Shown piece by piece: positions 14,833-23,428 of a stretch of DNA of 32,392 bases (its first letter is position 1; the number at the start of each line of letters is the position of its first letter). This DNA is from Actinomycetota bacterium (lineage in GTDB: Bacteria; Actinomycetota; Acidimicrobiia; Spongiisociales; UBA11373), in contig VGBK01000013.1 of assembly GCA_016870535.1 (NCBI GenBank), positions 1 through 32,392 of the forward strand, in the 5' to 3' direction. The notes under the pieces are model-generated. The model worked only from the letters and a program-made list of their open reading frames with translations, was not told where the DNA came from and did no database searches. Made by a program: the position numbers and the translations under genes.

Positions 14833-14895
14833 GCCCGGCAGGCACCGGCCTTCCCCGGCGCCTTCGCCGCCGCGCCCCGCCGGCCTCCGGCTCAG

Positions 14896-14924
14896 TTGAC
14901 GGGCCATGACCTGCGTCGTATCGT
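14896..14924 (+). promoter_or_regulatory. Sigma70-type promoter of catabolic operon 1
   Basis: TTGACG (14896-14901) and TATCGT (14919-14924) are separated by exactly 17 nt. The predicted transcript start near 14931 falls at the left edge of the palindrome at 14932-14944, so a protein bound there would block initiation. This is the best promoter match I saw in the window. Confidence 0.65.
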
Positions 14925-14931
14925 GGCACCG

Positions 14932-14944
14932 CTCGATAATCGAT
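14932..14944. promoter_or_regulatory. Operator-like palindrome, site 1
   Basis: CTCGATAATCGAT contains the arms TCGAT and ATCGA around one central A (14933-14943). The same 13 bases occur at 29765-29777. An AT-rich 13-mer shared exactly by two operon heads is unlikely by chance in such GC-rich DNA. The likely ligand is the GntR/FCD regulator encoded at 25674-26387. Confidence 0.65.
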
Positions 14945-14984
14945 GATTGCCCGAGCCCTCGATCACGGGCCGAGAAGGGGACGC

Positions 14985-15350
14985 ATGCTCAAGTCGGTGC
15001 GGCGCGATGAGGTCCAGGTCGTCCATCTCCCGGGTCGCGATTGGCTCCTGTACGTGGGGCCGGAGAGCGTGGGGGCCCAGAACCTGACGGTCGGCTATTC
15101 GGTCTTTCCCCCGGGCTCCGCTCCCCCGGGACACGTCCACCCGACCCAGGAAGAGGTCGTGTTCTGCGTGGCCGGACGCGGCGAACTGGTGAGCCCCGAG
15201 GGCAGCGTCCCTCTGGAGCCGGGCACCGCCGTCTACATCCCCGTCGGCGTCCACCACGCCACCGTCTCGCTCGGACCGGGGAACCTGGAGCTGGTCACCT
15301 CCTTCTCCCCGCCCGTAGTACCCGGATCGTGGGACAAGAAGGTCGAGTAG
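14985..15350 (+). CDS. Cupin-domain protein
   Basis: The 121-residue single-cupin protein has motif 1 at residues 44-64 (GSAPPGHVHP, ligands H50 and H52, EE at 56-57) and motif 2 at 80-91 (YIPVGVHH, ligand H90). The metal site is complete. Such small cupins can be isomerases, lyases or dioxygenases acting on sugar acids or aromatic fragments; the reaction cannot be named. It is the first gene of operon 1. The ATG follows GAGAAGGGG. The operator-like palindrome lies about 40 nt upstream. Confidence 0.9.
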   Translation: MLKSVRRDEVQVVHLPGRDWLLYVGPESVGAQNLTVGYSVFPPGSAPPGHVHPTQEEVVFCVAGRGELVSPEGSVPLEPGTAVYIPVGVHHATVSLGPGNLELVTSFSPPVVPGSWDKKVE

Positions 15351-15379
15351 CGACGGCGCGAACGCCGAGGAGGCAGCCA

Positions 15380-16273
15380 GTGCAGAGCGGCTCCGAAGCA
15401 GCCGGCCTCAGTGTGGCCGAGCTGGAGGACCTGGCCCGACGCGGCCGGGCCCACGTCATCAAGGCAGTGGCTCACGCCGAAGGGGGCCACATCGGCGGTC
15501 CCTTGTCGGCCATGGACATGATGATCGCCCTGTACTTCCGCATCATGCGGGTACGCCCGGAAGAGCCGGACTGGCCCGACCGGGACCGCTTCGTGCTCTC
15601 CAAGGGGCACAGCGCCATCGCGCTGTACACCGCGCTGGCGCTGCGGGGCTACTTCCCACTGGAGGAACTGGCCACTTTCGATGCCATCGACTCCCGGCTC
15701 CAGGGCCACCCCGACATGGCCCTCACCCCCGGAGTGGACATGGCCTCCGGTTCGCTGGGCCTGGGCTTCTCCGGCGCCCTCGGCATAGCCCTGGGAGGAC
15801 GAGCGGCACGCCGGGACTTCACCACCTACGTGTTGCTGGGCGACGGCGAGTGCAACGAGGGCATAGTCTGGGAAGCGGCTCACGTCGCGCCGCGCTACGC
15901 GCTGGACAACCTGGTGGCCATCATCGACCACAACAAGCTGCAGCAGTTCGGCTGGCGGGGGAAGACCGCGAGCGATCGGCTGCCCCCCTACACCGGCACG
16001 CAGTTGGCCGACCGCTGGAGGGCCTTCGGCTGGGAAGTGATGGAGATGGACGGCCACGACATGACCCGGGTCATCTCCACCATCGAGGCGGCCCGCGACT
16101 ACCGGGGCGGCCCGGTGGCCATCGTGGCCCATACCATCAAGGGCAAGGGAGTCTCCTTCATGGAAGGCAACTACGAGTGGCACACGCGCGTGCCCACCCC
16201 CGAGGAGCTGGCCGAGGCCCTGGCCCAACTCGGCGAGACGGGCGCCGCCGCCGACCGAGGAGGTGCCGCGTGA
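15380..16273 (+). CDS. Transketolase, N-terminal (TPP-binding) subunit
   Basis: The 297-residue product is the first half of a split transketolase. GHIGGPLSAMD (36-46) and SKGHSAIALY (74-83) contribute to the active site. The TPP/Mg motif is GDGECNEG (154-161) with DHNK at 183-186. It needs the C-terminal subunit encoded directly downstream (GTGA overlap) to transfer two-carbon ketol units. Split transketolases of this kind recur in dedicated sugar-acid or branched-sugar catabolic clusters rather than in the main pentose-phosphate pathway. GTG start after GAGGAGG. Confidence 0.93.
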   Translation: MQSGSEAAGLSVAELEDLARRGRAHVIKAVAHAEGGHIGGPLSAMDMMIALYFRIMRVRPEEPDWPDRDRFVLSKGHSAIALYTALALRGYFPLEELATFDAIDSRLQGHPDMALTPGVDMASGSLGLGFSGALGIALGGRAARRDFTTYVLLGDGECNEGIVWEAAHVAPRYALDNLVAIIDHNKLQQFGWRGKTASDRLPPYTGTQLADRWRAFGWEVMEMDGHDMTRVISTIEAARDYRGGPVAIVAHTIKGKGVSFMEGNYEWHTRVPTPEELAEALAQLGETGAAADRGGAA

Positions 16274-17220
16274 CCCTCGCCGACGGCAAGGCCCTTCGCG
16301 TCGCCTTCGGCGAGACCGTCGCCGAACTGGGCTCTGCCGACCCCCGCATCGTGGTCCTCGACGGCGACCTGGGCAGCTCGACCCGGGCCGACATCTTCGA
16401 GAACGCCCACCCCGACCGCTTCTTCCAGATGGGGATTGCCGAGCAGAACCTGCTCGGCGCGGCGGCGGGCATGGCGACCGTGGGCTTCATCCCGTTCGTT
16501 TCCACCTTCGCCTGCTTCGCCGTGGCGCGTGCCCTCGACTCGGTGCGAGTGCTCATCGCCCAGCCTCGCCTGAACGTGAAGGTCGTCGGGGGCTACGCCG
16601 GCCTCCTCGCCGGCATGACCGGCAAGACCCACCTCATCTTCGACGACATGGCGATCATGCGGGCCATGGCCAACATGGTCGTCATCGCGCCCGCCGACGA
16701 GATTGAGGCCCGGCACGCCATCAGGGCGGCGGCGGCCTATCAGGGTCCGGTGTACCTGCGGCTCACCCGGCAGGCCTCCCCGGTGCTCTTCGACGACTCC
16801 TACCGGTTCGAACTGGGCAGGGCGGTCGTGGTTCGTCCGGGGCGCGACGTCACGGTGTTCGGCACCGGCACCCAGACGGTGCGCGCCTACCAGGCCGCCG
16901 AGCTGCTGGCCGCGGAAGGCATCGATGTGCACCTGGTGCACCTCCCCACCGTCAAGCCGCTCGACGAGGACGCCGTGGTGGCGGCGGCGCAGGCCACCGG
17001 CCTGGTGCTGACCACCGAGGAGCACACCATCATCGGGGGCCTGGGAGGGGCGGTGGCCGAGACCCTGGGCGAGAGGTTCCCGGTGCCGCTGCGGCGTCAC
17101 GGCCTGGCCGACACGTTCGGCGAGTCGGGCCCCGATGCGGCGCTCCTGGAGAAGTACGGGATTTCCGTGACCAAGACGGCCGAAGCCATCCGGGCCTTCG
17201 TGCGCGCCCGCCGGACATGA
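16270..17220 (+). CDS. Transketolase, C-terminal (pyrimidine-binding) subunit
   Basis: The 316-residue product is the partner of the preceding subunit and overlaps it by 4 nt, implying coupled translation. The PYR domain carries MGIAEQN with the cofactor-activating Glu58 and FVSTFACF. The C-terminal transketolase domain (from about residue 190) contains VFGTGTQTVRAYQAAELLA and TTEEHTIIGGLGGAVAE. Because the TPP pocket forms at the interface, neither subunit should work alone. The acceptor sugar is unknown. It could also be read as a DXS-like enzyme, but the size and split architecture favour transketolase. Confidence 0.93.
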   Translation: MTLADGKALRVAFGETVAELGSADPRIVVLDGDLGSSTRADIFENAHPDRFFQMGIAEQNLLGAAAGMATVGFIPFVSTFACFAVARALDSVRVLIAQPRLNVKVVGGYAGLLAGMTGKTHLIFDDMAIMRAMANMVVIAPADEIEARHAIRAAAAYQGPVYLRLTRQASPVLFDDSYRFELGRAVVVRPGRDVTVFGTGTQTVRAYQAAELLAAEGIDVHLVHLPTVKPLDEDAVVAAAQATGLVLTTEEHTIIGGLGGAVAETLGERFPVPLRRHGLADTFGESGPDAALLEKYGISVTKTAEAIRAFVRARRT

Positions 17221-17272
17221 GGCGCCGGGCCCGGGTGGCAGATGAGGTGAGCAACGGCGAGAGGAAGAGAGT

Positions 17273-18058
17273 ATGAGCCTGCTGGACAAGTTCCGCCTGG
17301 ACGGCCGGGTCGTGCTGATACCGGGCGGGGGCGGCGGGATCGGATCGGTACTGGCTTGCGGCCTGGCTTCGGTCGGGGCCGACGTGGTGATCATCGAACG
17401 CACCCGTGAGCTGGGAGAGCCGGCCGCCGAGAAGGTGCGCGCCGCGGGCTGCCGCTCCCTGACCGTAGCCGGGGACATGACCAAGGAGGAGGACGCCGAT
17501 CGGGCGATCGCCGAGACCCTGGCCGAGCTCGGGCGGCTCGACGTCATCATCAACGCCATCGGCGGCGGGGCGGGCAAGGTGCTCTATCCGGCCCACGAGT
17601 ACCCCCGTGATGCCTGGGACTGGATCTTCGAGCTCAACATCCGCGCCAACCTGCTGCCCACCCAGGCGGCGGTGCGGGCCATGATCGCCGCCGGGAACGG
17701 CGGCCGGGTGCTCAACATCTCCTCGGTCCGCGCCGCCCTCGGGATCAACGCCGGCTACTCCGCCTACGTGGCGGCCAAGGGCGCCATCAGTTCCCTGACC
17801 CGGCAGATGGCCACGGAGTGGGCGCCCTACAACATCACGGTGAATGCCATCGCCCCGACCTTCGTCGATACTCCGCAGGTGGCCATGTTGCTGGAGGATC
17901 CCGCCTTCAAGCAGGGCGTGGTGGCGCGCATCCCGCTGGCCCGGGTGGGAACGCCCGAGGATCTGGTGGGCGCGGTGCTGTTCTTCTGCTCCGACGCCTC
18001 GTCGTTCGTCACCGGGCAGATCCTGCACATCGACGGCGGCCTGACCGCCACCCAATGA
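17273..18058 (+). CDS. SDR-family NAD(P)-dependent oxidoreductase
   Basis: The 261-residue product is a classical short-chain dehydrogenase. Catalytic residues are Ser151 (NISSVRA), Tyr165 and Lys169 (YSAYVAAK). PTFVDT and the C-terminal VTGQILHIDGG are typical. The nucleotide loop reads PGGGGGIG (17-24), so the usual Thr/Ser before the glycines is Pro. VIIERTRE (39-46) has an acidic residue after the second strand, which favours NAD over NADP. It probably oxidises or reduces a hydroxyl of the operon's substrate. ATG with AGAGGAAGAG upstream. Confidence 0.93.
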   Translation: MSLLDKFRLDGRVVLIPGGGGGIGSVLACGLASVGADVVIIERTRELGEPAAEKVRAAGCRSLTVAGDMTKEEDADRAIAETLAELGRLDVIINAIGGGAGKVLYPAHEYPRDAWDWIFELNIRANLLPTQAAVRAMIAAGNGGRVLNISSVRAALGINAGYSAYVAAKGAISSLTRQMATEWAPYNITVNAIAPTFVDTPQVAMLLEDPAFKQGVVARIPLARVGTPEDLVGAVLFFCSDASSFVTGQILHIDGGLTATQ

Positions 18059-18101
18059 GCAACCGAGCGCCGGAAACGGTAGGAAGAGAGATCAGGCGAC
18101 C

Positions 18102-18965
18102 ATGCAGCAAGTGACGCCCCGCGTCTTCACCGACACCACCATGCGGGGATGCAACCCCAGCTTCGTGGTCACCTCGGATGGGGTGGTGGTGATCGACACC
18201 CCGCAGCTGCCCACCCGGGCGGTGGCCATGCGGCGCCAGGCCGAAGCGCACGGGCCCGTCCGCTACCTGATCAACACCGAGCACCACGTCGATCACATCT
18301 TCGGCAACTACTACTTCCGCGGCGCGGGGCCGGTGATCGCCCACGTCGAAGTGGCGCGGAACTTCATGCTGAAGAGCCAGCACCCCAGCCCCTACGACTA
18401 CGCCCGCGAAGCCCTGCCCACCGACGATCCCGAAGGGGAGGCGATCTTCCCCGACGAGGACACCTACTTCCAGGATCCCAACCGGCCGGCGATCACCTTC
18501 ACCGAGGATCTCACCCTCCGGGTGGGCGGGCACACCTTCGAACTGCTGTTCACCCCGGGGCACACCGTGGGCCAGATCGCGGTGCACGTCCCCGAGGAGC
18601 GGGTGGTCTTCACCGGTGACACCATCTTCTGCGAATGCCAGACCTGGCTCTACGTGTCGAACGTCGACCAATGGCTGGCCGCCCTCGAACGCATCCGCAC
18701 CCTCGACGTGGACCACATCGTCCCGGGCCACGGCCCGGTGACCACCCGCGCCTACGTGGACGTGCAGCGGGCTTTCCTGCTGGAGTGGGTCACCGCAGTG
18801 GCCACCGGGATCGCCCAGGGCTGGAGCAAGGAGGAGTGCCTCGCCCGCATCTCTTTCGCCGACCGCTACCCGGTGGACGTCGGCCAGGAGTACATGATGG
18901 ACCACATCCAGCGGGAGAACGTGGCCGCCCTCTACGACAAACTGGCGGCCGGCATCCGGCCCTAG
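18102..18965 (+). CDS. MBL-fold metallohydrolase with variant zinc site
   Basis: The 287-residue product has the metallo-beta-lactamase fold. The main motif reads EHHVDH (60-65) where most members have HxHxDH, so the first ligand is Glu60; H62, D64 and H65 are kept. The remaining ligands are present in TPGHTVG, FTGDTIF and VPGHGP. It is probably a lactone, ester or thioester hydrolase in the pathway. A single-metal centre or an altered metal is possible; Glu at this position also occurs in other, less studied MBL proteins, from memory. ATG follows TAGGAAGAGAG. Confidence 0.88.
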   Translation: MQQVTPRVFTDTTMRGCNPSFVVTSDGVVVIDTPQLPTRAVAMRRQAEAHGPVRYLINTEHHVDHIFGNYYFRGAGPVIAHVEVARNFMLKSQHPSPYDYAREALPTDDPEGEAIFPDEDTYFQDPNRPAITFTEDLTLRVGGHTFELLFTPGHTVGQIAVHVPEERVVFTGDTIFCECQTWLYVSNVDQWLAALERIRTLDVDHIVPGHGPVTTRAYVDVQRAFLLEWVTAVATGIAQGWSKEECLARISFADRYPVDVGQEYMMDHIQRENVAALYDKLAAGIRP

Positions 18966-19020
18966 CGTCGCCGGCCCCGCCGCCCCGCCCGGGGCCACCC
19001 AGCAACAGGAGCGCAACGAC

Positions 19021-20247
19021 ATGACCGAGGGCCCCGCCGACCAGTCCCCGGCTCCCAGGGACCGCCGGCTCCGCACCGCGGCGTCCTACTACGCCGCCTA
19101 CCTGCTGCTCGGCCTGGTGCTCACCTCCGTGGGGCCCGGCATGGACGCCCTCCAGGAGCAGACCGGCTCCACCAAGGCCGCCGTCGGCCTCCTGGTGGTG
19201 GTGATCTCCCTCGGCTACATGTCGGGGTCCGTGGTGGGGGGCCGCCTCTACGGCAGGCTGGAAGGCCACCGCGTGGTGGCCGCCTCGCTGCTGGCCATGG
19301 CCCTGCTCACCGTCACCATCCCGTGGCTGGGGGCGCTGTGGCTGCTGATTGCCATCTTCTACCTCGTCGGGGTGGCCCTGGGAATCATGGACGTCGGCGG
19401 CAACACCCTCCTGGTCTGGCTGTACGGCGGCGATGTCGCCCCCTACATGAACGCCCTCCACCTCTGCTTCGGCATCGGGGCCTTCATCGGCCCCCTCGTG
19501 ATGAACGGCTTCGCCGCCGCCACCGGCAATGCGATCAATACCTACTGGCTGTATGCCGCCCTTATGGTCCCGGTCGCCCTCTGGCTGGCGCGCCTGCCCA
19601 GCCCGCCCCGCCCGGCTGCCGCGGCGGAGGCGGCCGGGAGCCTCCGCCGCGCCCTGCGCGGCCACGCCCTGCTGGTCATCCTCATCTCCGCCTTCTTCTT
19701 CATGCACATGGGCGCCGAGCTGGCCTTCGGCGCCTACATCACCTCCTACGCCGACGACCTCTTCTACTCGGAGTCGCTCGCCCGGGTGGTGAACTCCATG
19801 TTCTGGGGTGGGCTGGTGGTCGGCCGCATCATCGCCGTGCCCCTGGCCCTTCGCCTGCGGGCGGGGGCGATGCTCCAGATCGACCTCCTGGGCGCCGGCG
19901 CGGCCATCGCCCTCATCGCCCTGCTCCCCGGCTCGACCGCGGCGCTCTGGGTCGGAACCATCGTCCTGGGGATGAGCATCGCCTCGATGATCCCCAGCAG
20001 CATCAACTACGCCGGTGAACGCATGCCGATCACCAGCCAGGTCACCGCCGTCTTCCTGATAGGAGGCAGCCTCGGGTCGACCGTCCTGCCCCTCATCGTG
20101 GCGCAGTTGTACGGCGACGGCGCCGCCGCCCGGCCCGAAATGATGGTGTACGTGACCGCGGTCGCGGTCGCCGCCGCGGTGATGCTGTTCGCCGCCATGG
20201 CCGCCGGAACGCGCCGCCGGAAGAGCGACCCGGTCGCCGTCCCCTGA
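19021..20247 (+). CDS. MFS transporter
   Basis: The 408-residue membrane protein has about 12 predicted helices in two halves, with a cytoplasmic central loop at about 195-215 (Pro/Ala-rich). The first helices contain VGPGMDALQEQTG and VVVISLGYMSGSVVGGRLYG (motif A-like region GGRLYGRLEGHR). The sequence recalls FucP/MFSD4-type sugar permeases more than drug exporters, and its position at the end of the operon suggests uptake of the pathway's substrate. CAGGAG lies 10 nt before the ATG. It is convergent with the cyclase gene, 44 bp apart. Confidence 0.9.
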   Translation: MTEGPADQSPAPRDRRLRTAASYYAAYLLLGLVLTSVGPGMDALQEQTGSTKAAVGLLVVVISLGYMSGSVVGGRLYGRLEGHRVVAASLLAMALLTVTIPWLGALWLLIAIFYLVGVALGIMDVGGNTLLVWLYGGDVAPYMNALHLCFGIGAFIGPLVMNGFAAATGNAINTYWLYAALMVPVALWLARLPSPPRPAAAAEAAGSLRRALRGHALLVILISAFFFMHMGAELAFGAYITSYADDLFYSESLARVVNSMFWGGLVVGRIIAVPLALRLRAGAMLQIDLLGAGAAIALIALLPGSTAALWVGTIVLGMSIASMIPSSINYAGERMPITSQVTAVFLIGGSLGSTVLPLIVAQLYGDGAAARPEMMVYVTAVAVAAAVMLFAAMAAGTRRRKSDPVAVP

Positions 20248-20291
20248 CGCGGGGGCGCCGGGGTCGTCTCTGCTCCGCCTCCGGGCCCTCC

Positions 20292-21182
20292 TCAGACCAC
20301 GGCCAGGGGGTCGATCATCGACCCGGTCGCACCGCGGATCTTCAACGGCAGCGCCACGAAGAGAAACTCGTACACCCGCTCCCGGGCCAGCTCCTCCAGG
20401 TAGAGGCTCTCCATCAGGTAGATCCCGTGCTCGATGAGCAGTCGGACGTGCACCGGCTGCGGGTTGGCCGGCACCCCGCGATCGGGAGCCGGCTGCACCT
20501 CGTAGGTCTCGGTGTCGGTGCCGGTGGCGATGACGCCTCGCTCCAGCAGCCACTCCGCCGCCGACAGATCGGGGCCGGCGGTCCGGTGCTCCGCCATGGC
20601 GGCGGCGTCGGGCCAGTACTTCAGATAGCCGGTGCGGATCAGCACCACGTCCCAGGGGCGCACCTCGACGCCCTGCGCCGCAGCCACGGCCTCCAACTCC
20701 TCTCCCCCCACCGGCTCACTCGCCGGCAAGGCGTCGAGGCCCCGGTGGGCGGGCGGGTCGAGCAGCACCCCCCGGGTGAAGAACGGGGGCAGCTTCTCGG
20801 CGTCGCCCAGGTTCGGACCCTTGTCGGTGAGGTGCTCGGCGGTATTGCCCCCGCCGTACCAGTGGTTGTCGGGGCCCACCGTCATGTGGGCCAGGGCATC
20901 GATGTGGGCGCCGGAATGCGCCGTGGCCAGCAGGTACTCCGCCATGTAGCCCAGGCCGACCTCGTTGGGCGGCCCCCAGGGCTGCTCCTGTGCCGCCCTG
21001 ATGCCCTCCGGGGTGCGGTACATGACGACCTGGAAGGGGGGATGCCCGGGGAACAGAGGCATCCCCGGGTAGCGCCCCACCGACAGCGAGAAGGCCCGCC
21101 CCGTCTGCACCAGGCGCGCCGCCTCGACCAGTTTGGCCGGCGGGATGTCGCCCGCCGGGCCGACCTCACGGTAGGTGCTCAT
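20292..21182 (-). CDS. Cyclase-family (kynurenine-formamidase-like) hydrolase
   Basis: The 296-residue metal-dependent hydrolase carries the family motif HSGAHIDALAHM (HxGxHxDxxxH), which binds Zn or Mn. Relatives hydrolyse N-formylkynurenine, isatin or other cyclic amides and lactones, so ring opening or deformylation of the product of the neighbouring molybdenum hydroxylase is a reasonable guess. The ATG overlaps the stop of the hydroxylase large subunit (ATGA), which means coupled translation. Last gene of operon 2. Confidence 0.9.
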   Translation of the reverse strand: MSTYREVGPAGDIPPAKLVEAARLVQTGRAFSLSVGRYPGMPLFPGHPPFQVVMYRTPEGIRAAQEQPWGPPNEVGLGYMAEYLLATAHSGAHIDALAHMTVGPDNHWYGGGNTAEHLTDKGPNLGDAEKLPPFFTRGVLLDPPAHRGLDALPASEPVGGEELEAVAAAQGVEVRPWDVVLIRTGYLKYWPDAAAMAEHRTAGPDLSAAEWLLERGVIATGTDTETYEVQPAPDRGVPANPQPVHVRLLIEHGIYLMESLYLEELARERVYEFLFVALPLKIRGATGSMIDPLAVV

Positions 21183-23428
21183 TTCCCGTCCCTCATGGCT
21201 CGCCATACTCTTTCGGGCGAGAGCGGCAGGTCGCGAATGGCGATTCCTATGGCATCGCGCACCGCGGCGCCCAGGGCGGGGGCCACGCAGAGAATGCTGC
21301 CCTCGCTGACCCCCTTGGCCCCGTAGGGACCGGGGCCGTCGCCGTTCTCGACCTGCTCGCTGATCAACTCGAGCGGCAGGTCCTTGCTGGTGGGAATGCG
21401 GTAGTCGATGGCGCCCAGATTCCGCACCCGTCCGGCATCGTCGAAGATGTAGTGCTCCATCATGGCGTGGCCGAGGCCCATGATCGCCGCCCCGTCGTCC
21501 TGGCCCCTCACCTGCATGGGGTTCAGCGACTTGCCGGTGTCCCCCACCGTCACGTGGCGCAGTACGGTCAGCTCGCCGGTTCCCGGGTCCACCTGCACTT
21601 CGATCGCGGTGCAGTTGAACTCGAAGAACGCCGCCGTGCCCTGCAGCGGGTGGTCGGGGACGGCATCCTTCCGCCCGATCCCGTTGCCCACGTACTCGCC
21701 GCCCATCTTGCCCAGGCCGGCCTTGGCCACTTCGACGAGGGAGAGCTCCTCGCCGGTCAGGCGCACCACGCCGCGGTCCACGGTGACGGCCGCCTCGTCG
21801 ACACCGTACCGATGGGCCGCCACCGACCGCAGCTGTCCCTGAATGTCCCGGCAGGCGTTCAGCACCGCGGTCCCCATGATGACCGTGGAGCGGCTCGCCG
21901 AGGTCTGCTGGTCGTACGGCACCACCGAAGTGTCGCCCATGACCACCGACACTCGGTCCACCGCCACCCCCATCTCCTCGGCGGCGATCTGAGCGAAGAC
22001 GGTGCGCGCGCCCTGGCCCATGTCGGAAGTGCCGGAGAACACGATGACGCTGCCGTCGCCCAGCAGGCGCACGGTGGCATAGGAGAGGCCCGTAGTAGGT
22101 CCGGACTTGGCCGCCACGGCTATACCGCGCCCGCAGTGCGGCGGCATCGGCTTGCCCCAGTCGATGAGCTCCGCCGCCCGGCGCACCGTCTGCTCCCAGC
22201 GCCCGTCGGCCGGGGTGTCGCCGGGAACGAACTCCTCCTGGTAGCGCGCCAGGTTGCGCAGGCGGATCTCCAGGCAGTCGATGCCCAGTGCCAGGGCGCA
22301 TTCGTCCAGGTTCATCTCCCGGGCCCAGGCGGTCTCCGGCACCCCGAAGCCCCGCATGGCGGTCGCCGGCGGGGTGTTGGAGAGGATGCCGCGGGCGATG
22401 ATGCGCACCGCCGGCACCCGGTAGGGCCCGGCGGCCAGGTAGTTGCCCTTGCTCACCACCCGGTCGGCGATGTCGGCGTAGGCCCCTACCAGGAAGTTGC
22501 TTTCGATGTCCTGGAAGACCAGGGTGCCGTCGCTCTTCACCCCGGTCCGGATCCGGACCTCGGCCGAGGTGCGGCGCACCTGCTGGAAGACCTCCTCGAG
22601 CGTCAGGACCAGCCGCACCGGACGGCCCAGCTTGAGGGCCATGAAGGCCAGCAGCGGCTGGATGTTGGGCCACTGCTTGCCCCCGAAGCCCCCACCCAGA
22701 TCGGGGGCGATGACCCGCACCTTGGAGAGCGGCAGGCCCAGCGCCTTGGCCAGGATCTTCTGCAGCTGGAAGGGGTGCTGGTTGGTGCTCCACACCACCA
22801 CCCCGTCGCCGTCGGGGGCGGCCACGCAGGCATGCGGCTCGATGGCGAAGTGGGTCACCATCGGGTACGCGTAGCGGTTCTCGACGATCAGATCGGCGGC
22901 GGAGGCGGCGGCCTCTACATCTCCCCAGCCGAAGCGGTGCTCCGCGAACTTGTTGGTGTTCGCCAGCGGGTCGCCGGCACGCCGGATCGCCGGATCCTGG
23001 ACGAGGAAGGCATCGGGGGCCAGAGCCGCGTCCACGGTGAAGATGGCGGGCAGCTCTTCGTACTCCACCTTCACCAACCGGGCCCCCTCCTCTGCCGCCT
23101 CCTTGGTCTCGGCCGCCACCGCGGCGACGAACTCGCCGTGGTAGTTCACCCGGCCTGCTGCCAGAACGGGACGGTCGGAAGCGTGAGGGCCGAAGCGAGG
23201 CACCGGCTGAGGGAGGTCGTCGGCAGTCATCACGAAGCGCACGCCCGGCACCGCCTCGGCGGCGCTCTTGTCGACGGAGAGGATCCGGGCCCGGGCGCAA
23301 TCGAGATGGACCAGTTTCACCTGGAGGGCGTCGGCCACCTTGATGTCGGCCACGTACTGCTGGCCTCCGGTGACCCGGCTCAGGCCGCCGGTGCGGGGGA
23401 AGTCGGCCCCGATGGTCTCGGCGTTCAT
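21179..23428 (-). CDS. Molybdenum hydroxylase, large (molybdopterin) subunit
   Basis: The 749-residue product belongs to the xanthine dehydrogenase/aldehyde oxidase family. It hydroxylates a carbon centre using water; the substrate is unknown. Seen are the aldehyde-oxidase hammerhead N-terminus, DLGGGFGGKQ (molybdopterin contact), ATAMRGFGVPE, GTSDMGQGA and the catalytic Glu709 in GAKGVSEG. Most relatives have GVGE, so one Gly is Ser here. There is no AYxCSFR loop, so it is not a CO dehydrogenase. The ATG overlaps the stop of the small subunit by 4 nt. No XdhC or CoxD/E/F-type maturation gene is in the window. Confidence 0.95.
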   Translation of the reverse strand: MNAETIGADFPRTGGLSRVTGGQQYVADIKVADALQVKLVHLDCARARILSVDKSAAEAVPGVRFVMTADDLPQPVPRFGPHASDRPVLAAGRVNYHGEFVAAVAAETKEAAEEGARLVKVEYEELPAIFTVDAALAPDAFLVQDPAIRRAGDPLANTNKFAEHRFGWGDVEAAASAADLIVENRYAYPMVTHFAIEPHACVAAPDGDGVVVWSTNQHPFQLQKILAKALGLPLSKVRVIAPDLGGGFGGKQWPNIQPLLAFMALKLGRPVRLVLTLEEVFQQVRRTSAEVRIRTGVKSDGTLVFQDIESNFLVGAYADIADRVVSKGNYLAAGPYRVPAVRIIARGILSNTPPATAMRGFGVPETAWAREMNLDECALALGIDCLEIRLRNLARYQEEFVPGDTPADGRWEQTVRRAAELIDWGKPMPPHCGRGIAVAAKSGPTTGLSYATVRLLGDGSVIVFSGTSDMGQGARTVFAQIAAEEMGVAVDRVSVVMGDTSVVPYDQQTSASRSTVIMGTAVLNACRDIQGQLRSVAAHRYGVDEAAVTVDRGVVRLTGEELSLVEVAKAGLGKMGGEYVGNGIGRKDAVPDHPLQGTAAFFEFNCTAIEVQVDPGTGELTVLRHVTVGDTGKSLNPMQVRGQDDGAAIMGLGHAMMEHYIFDDAGRVRNLGAIDYRIPTSKDLPLELISEQVENGDGPGPYGAKGVSEGSILCVAPALGAAVRDAIGIAIRDLPLSPERVWRAMRDGK

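Noticed and set aside
15380-17220. Sulfoquinovose sulfo-transketolase or apulose-phosphate transketolase pair
   Set aside because: Split transketolases occur in both pathways, but no other marker gene of either pathway is in the window, so the specific name is not supported.
18790-20553. 587-codon minus-strand frame
   Set aside because: It lies antisense to the MBL hydrolase and MFS transporter genes; the translation is Gly/His/Gln/Arg-rich without any domain.
21183-23300. Very long minus-strand frame that continues upstream of the cyclase gene (1002 codons in total)
   Set aside because: Only the last 296 codons are the cyclase. The upstream part is an out-of-frame reading of the hydroxylase large subunit; the ATGA overlap fixes the true start.
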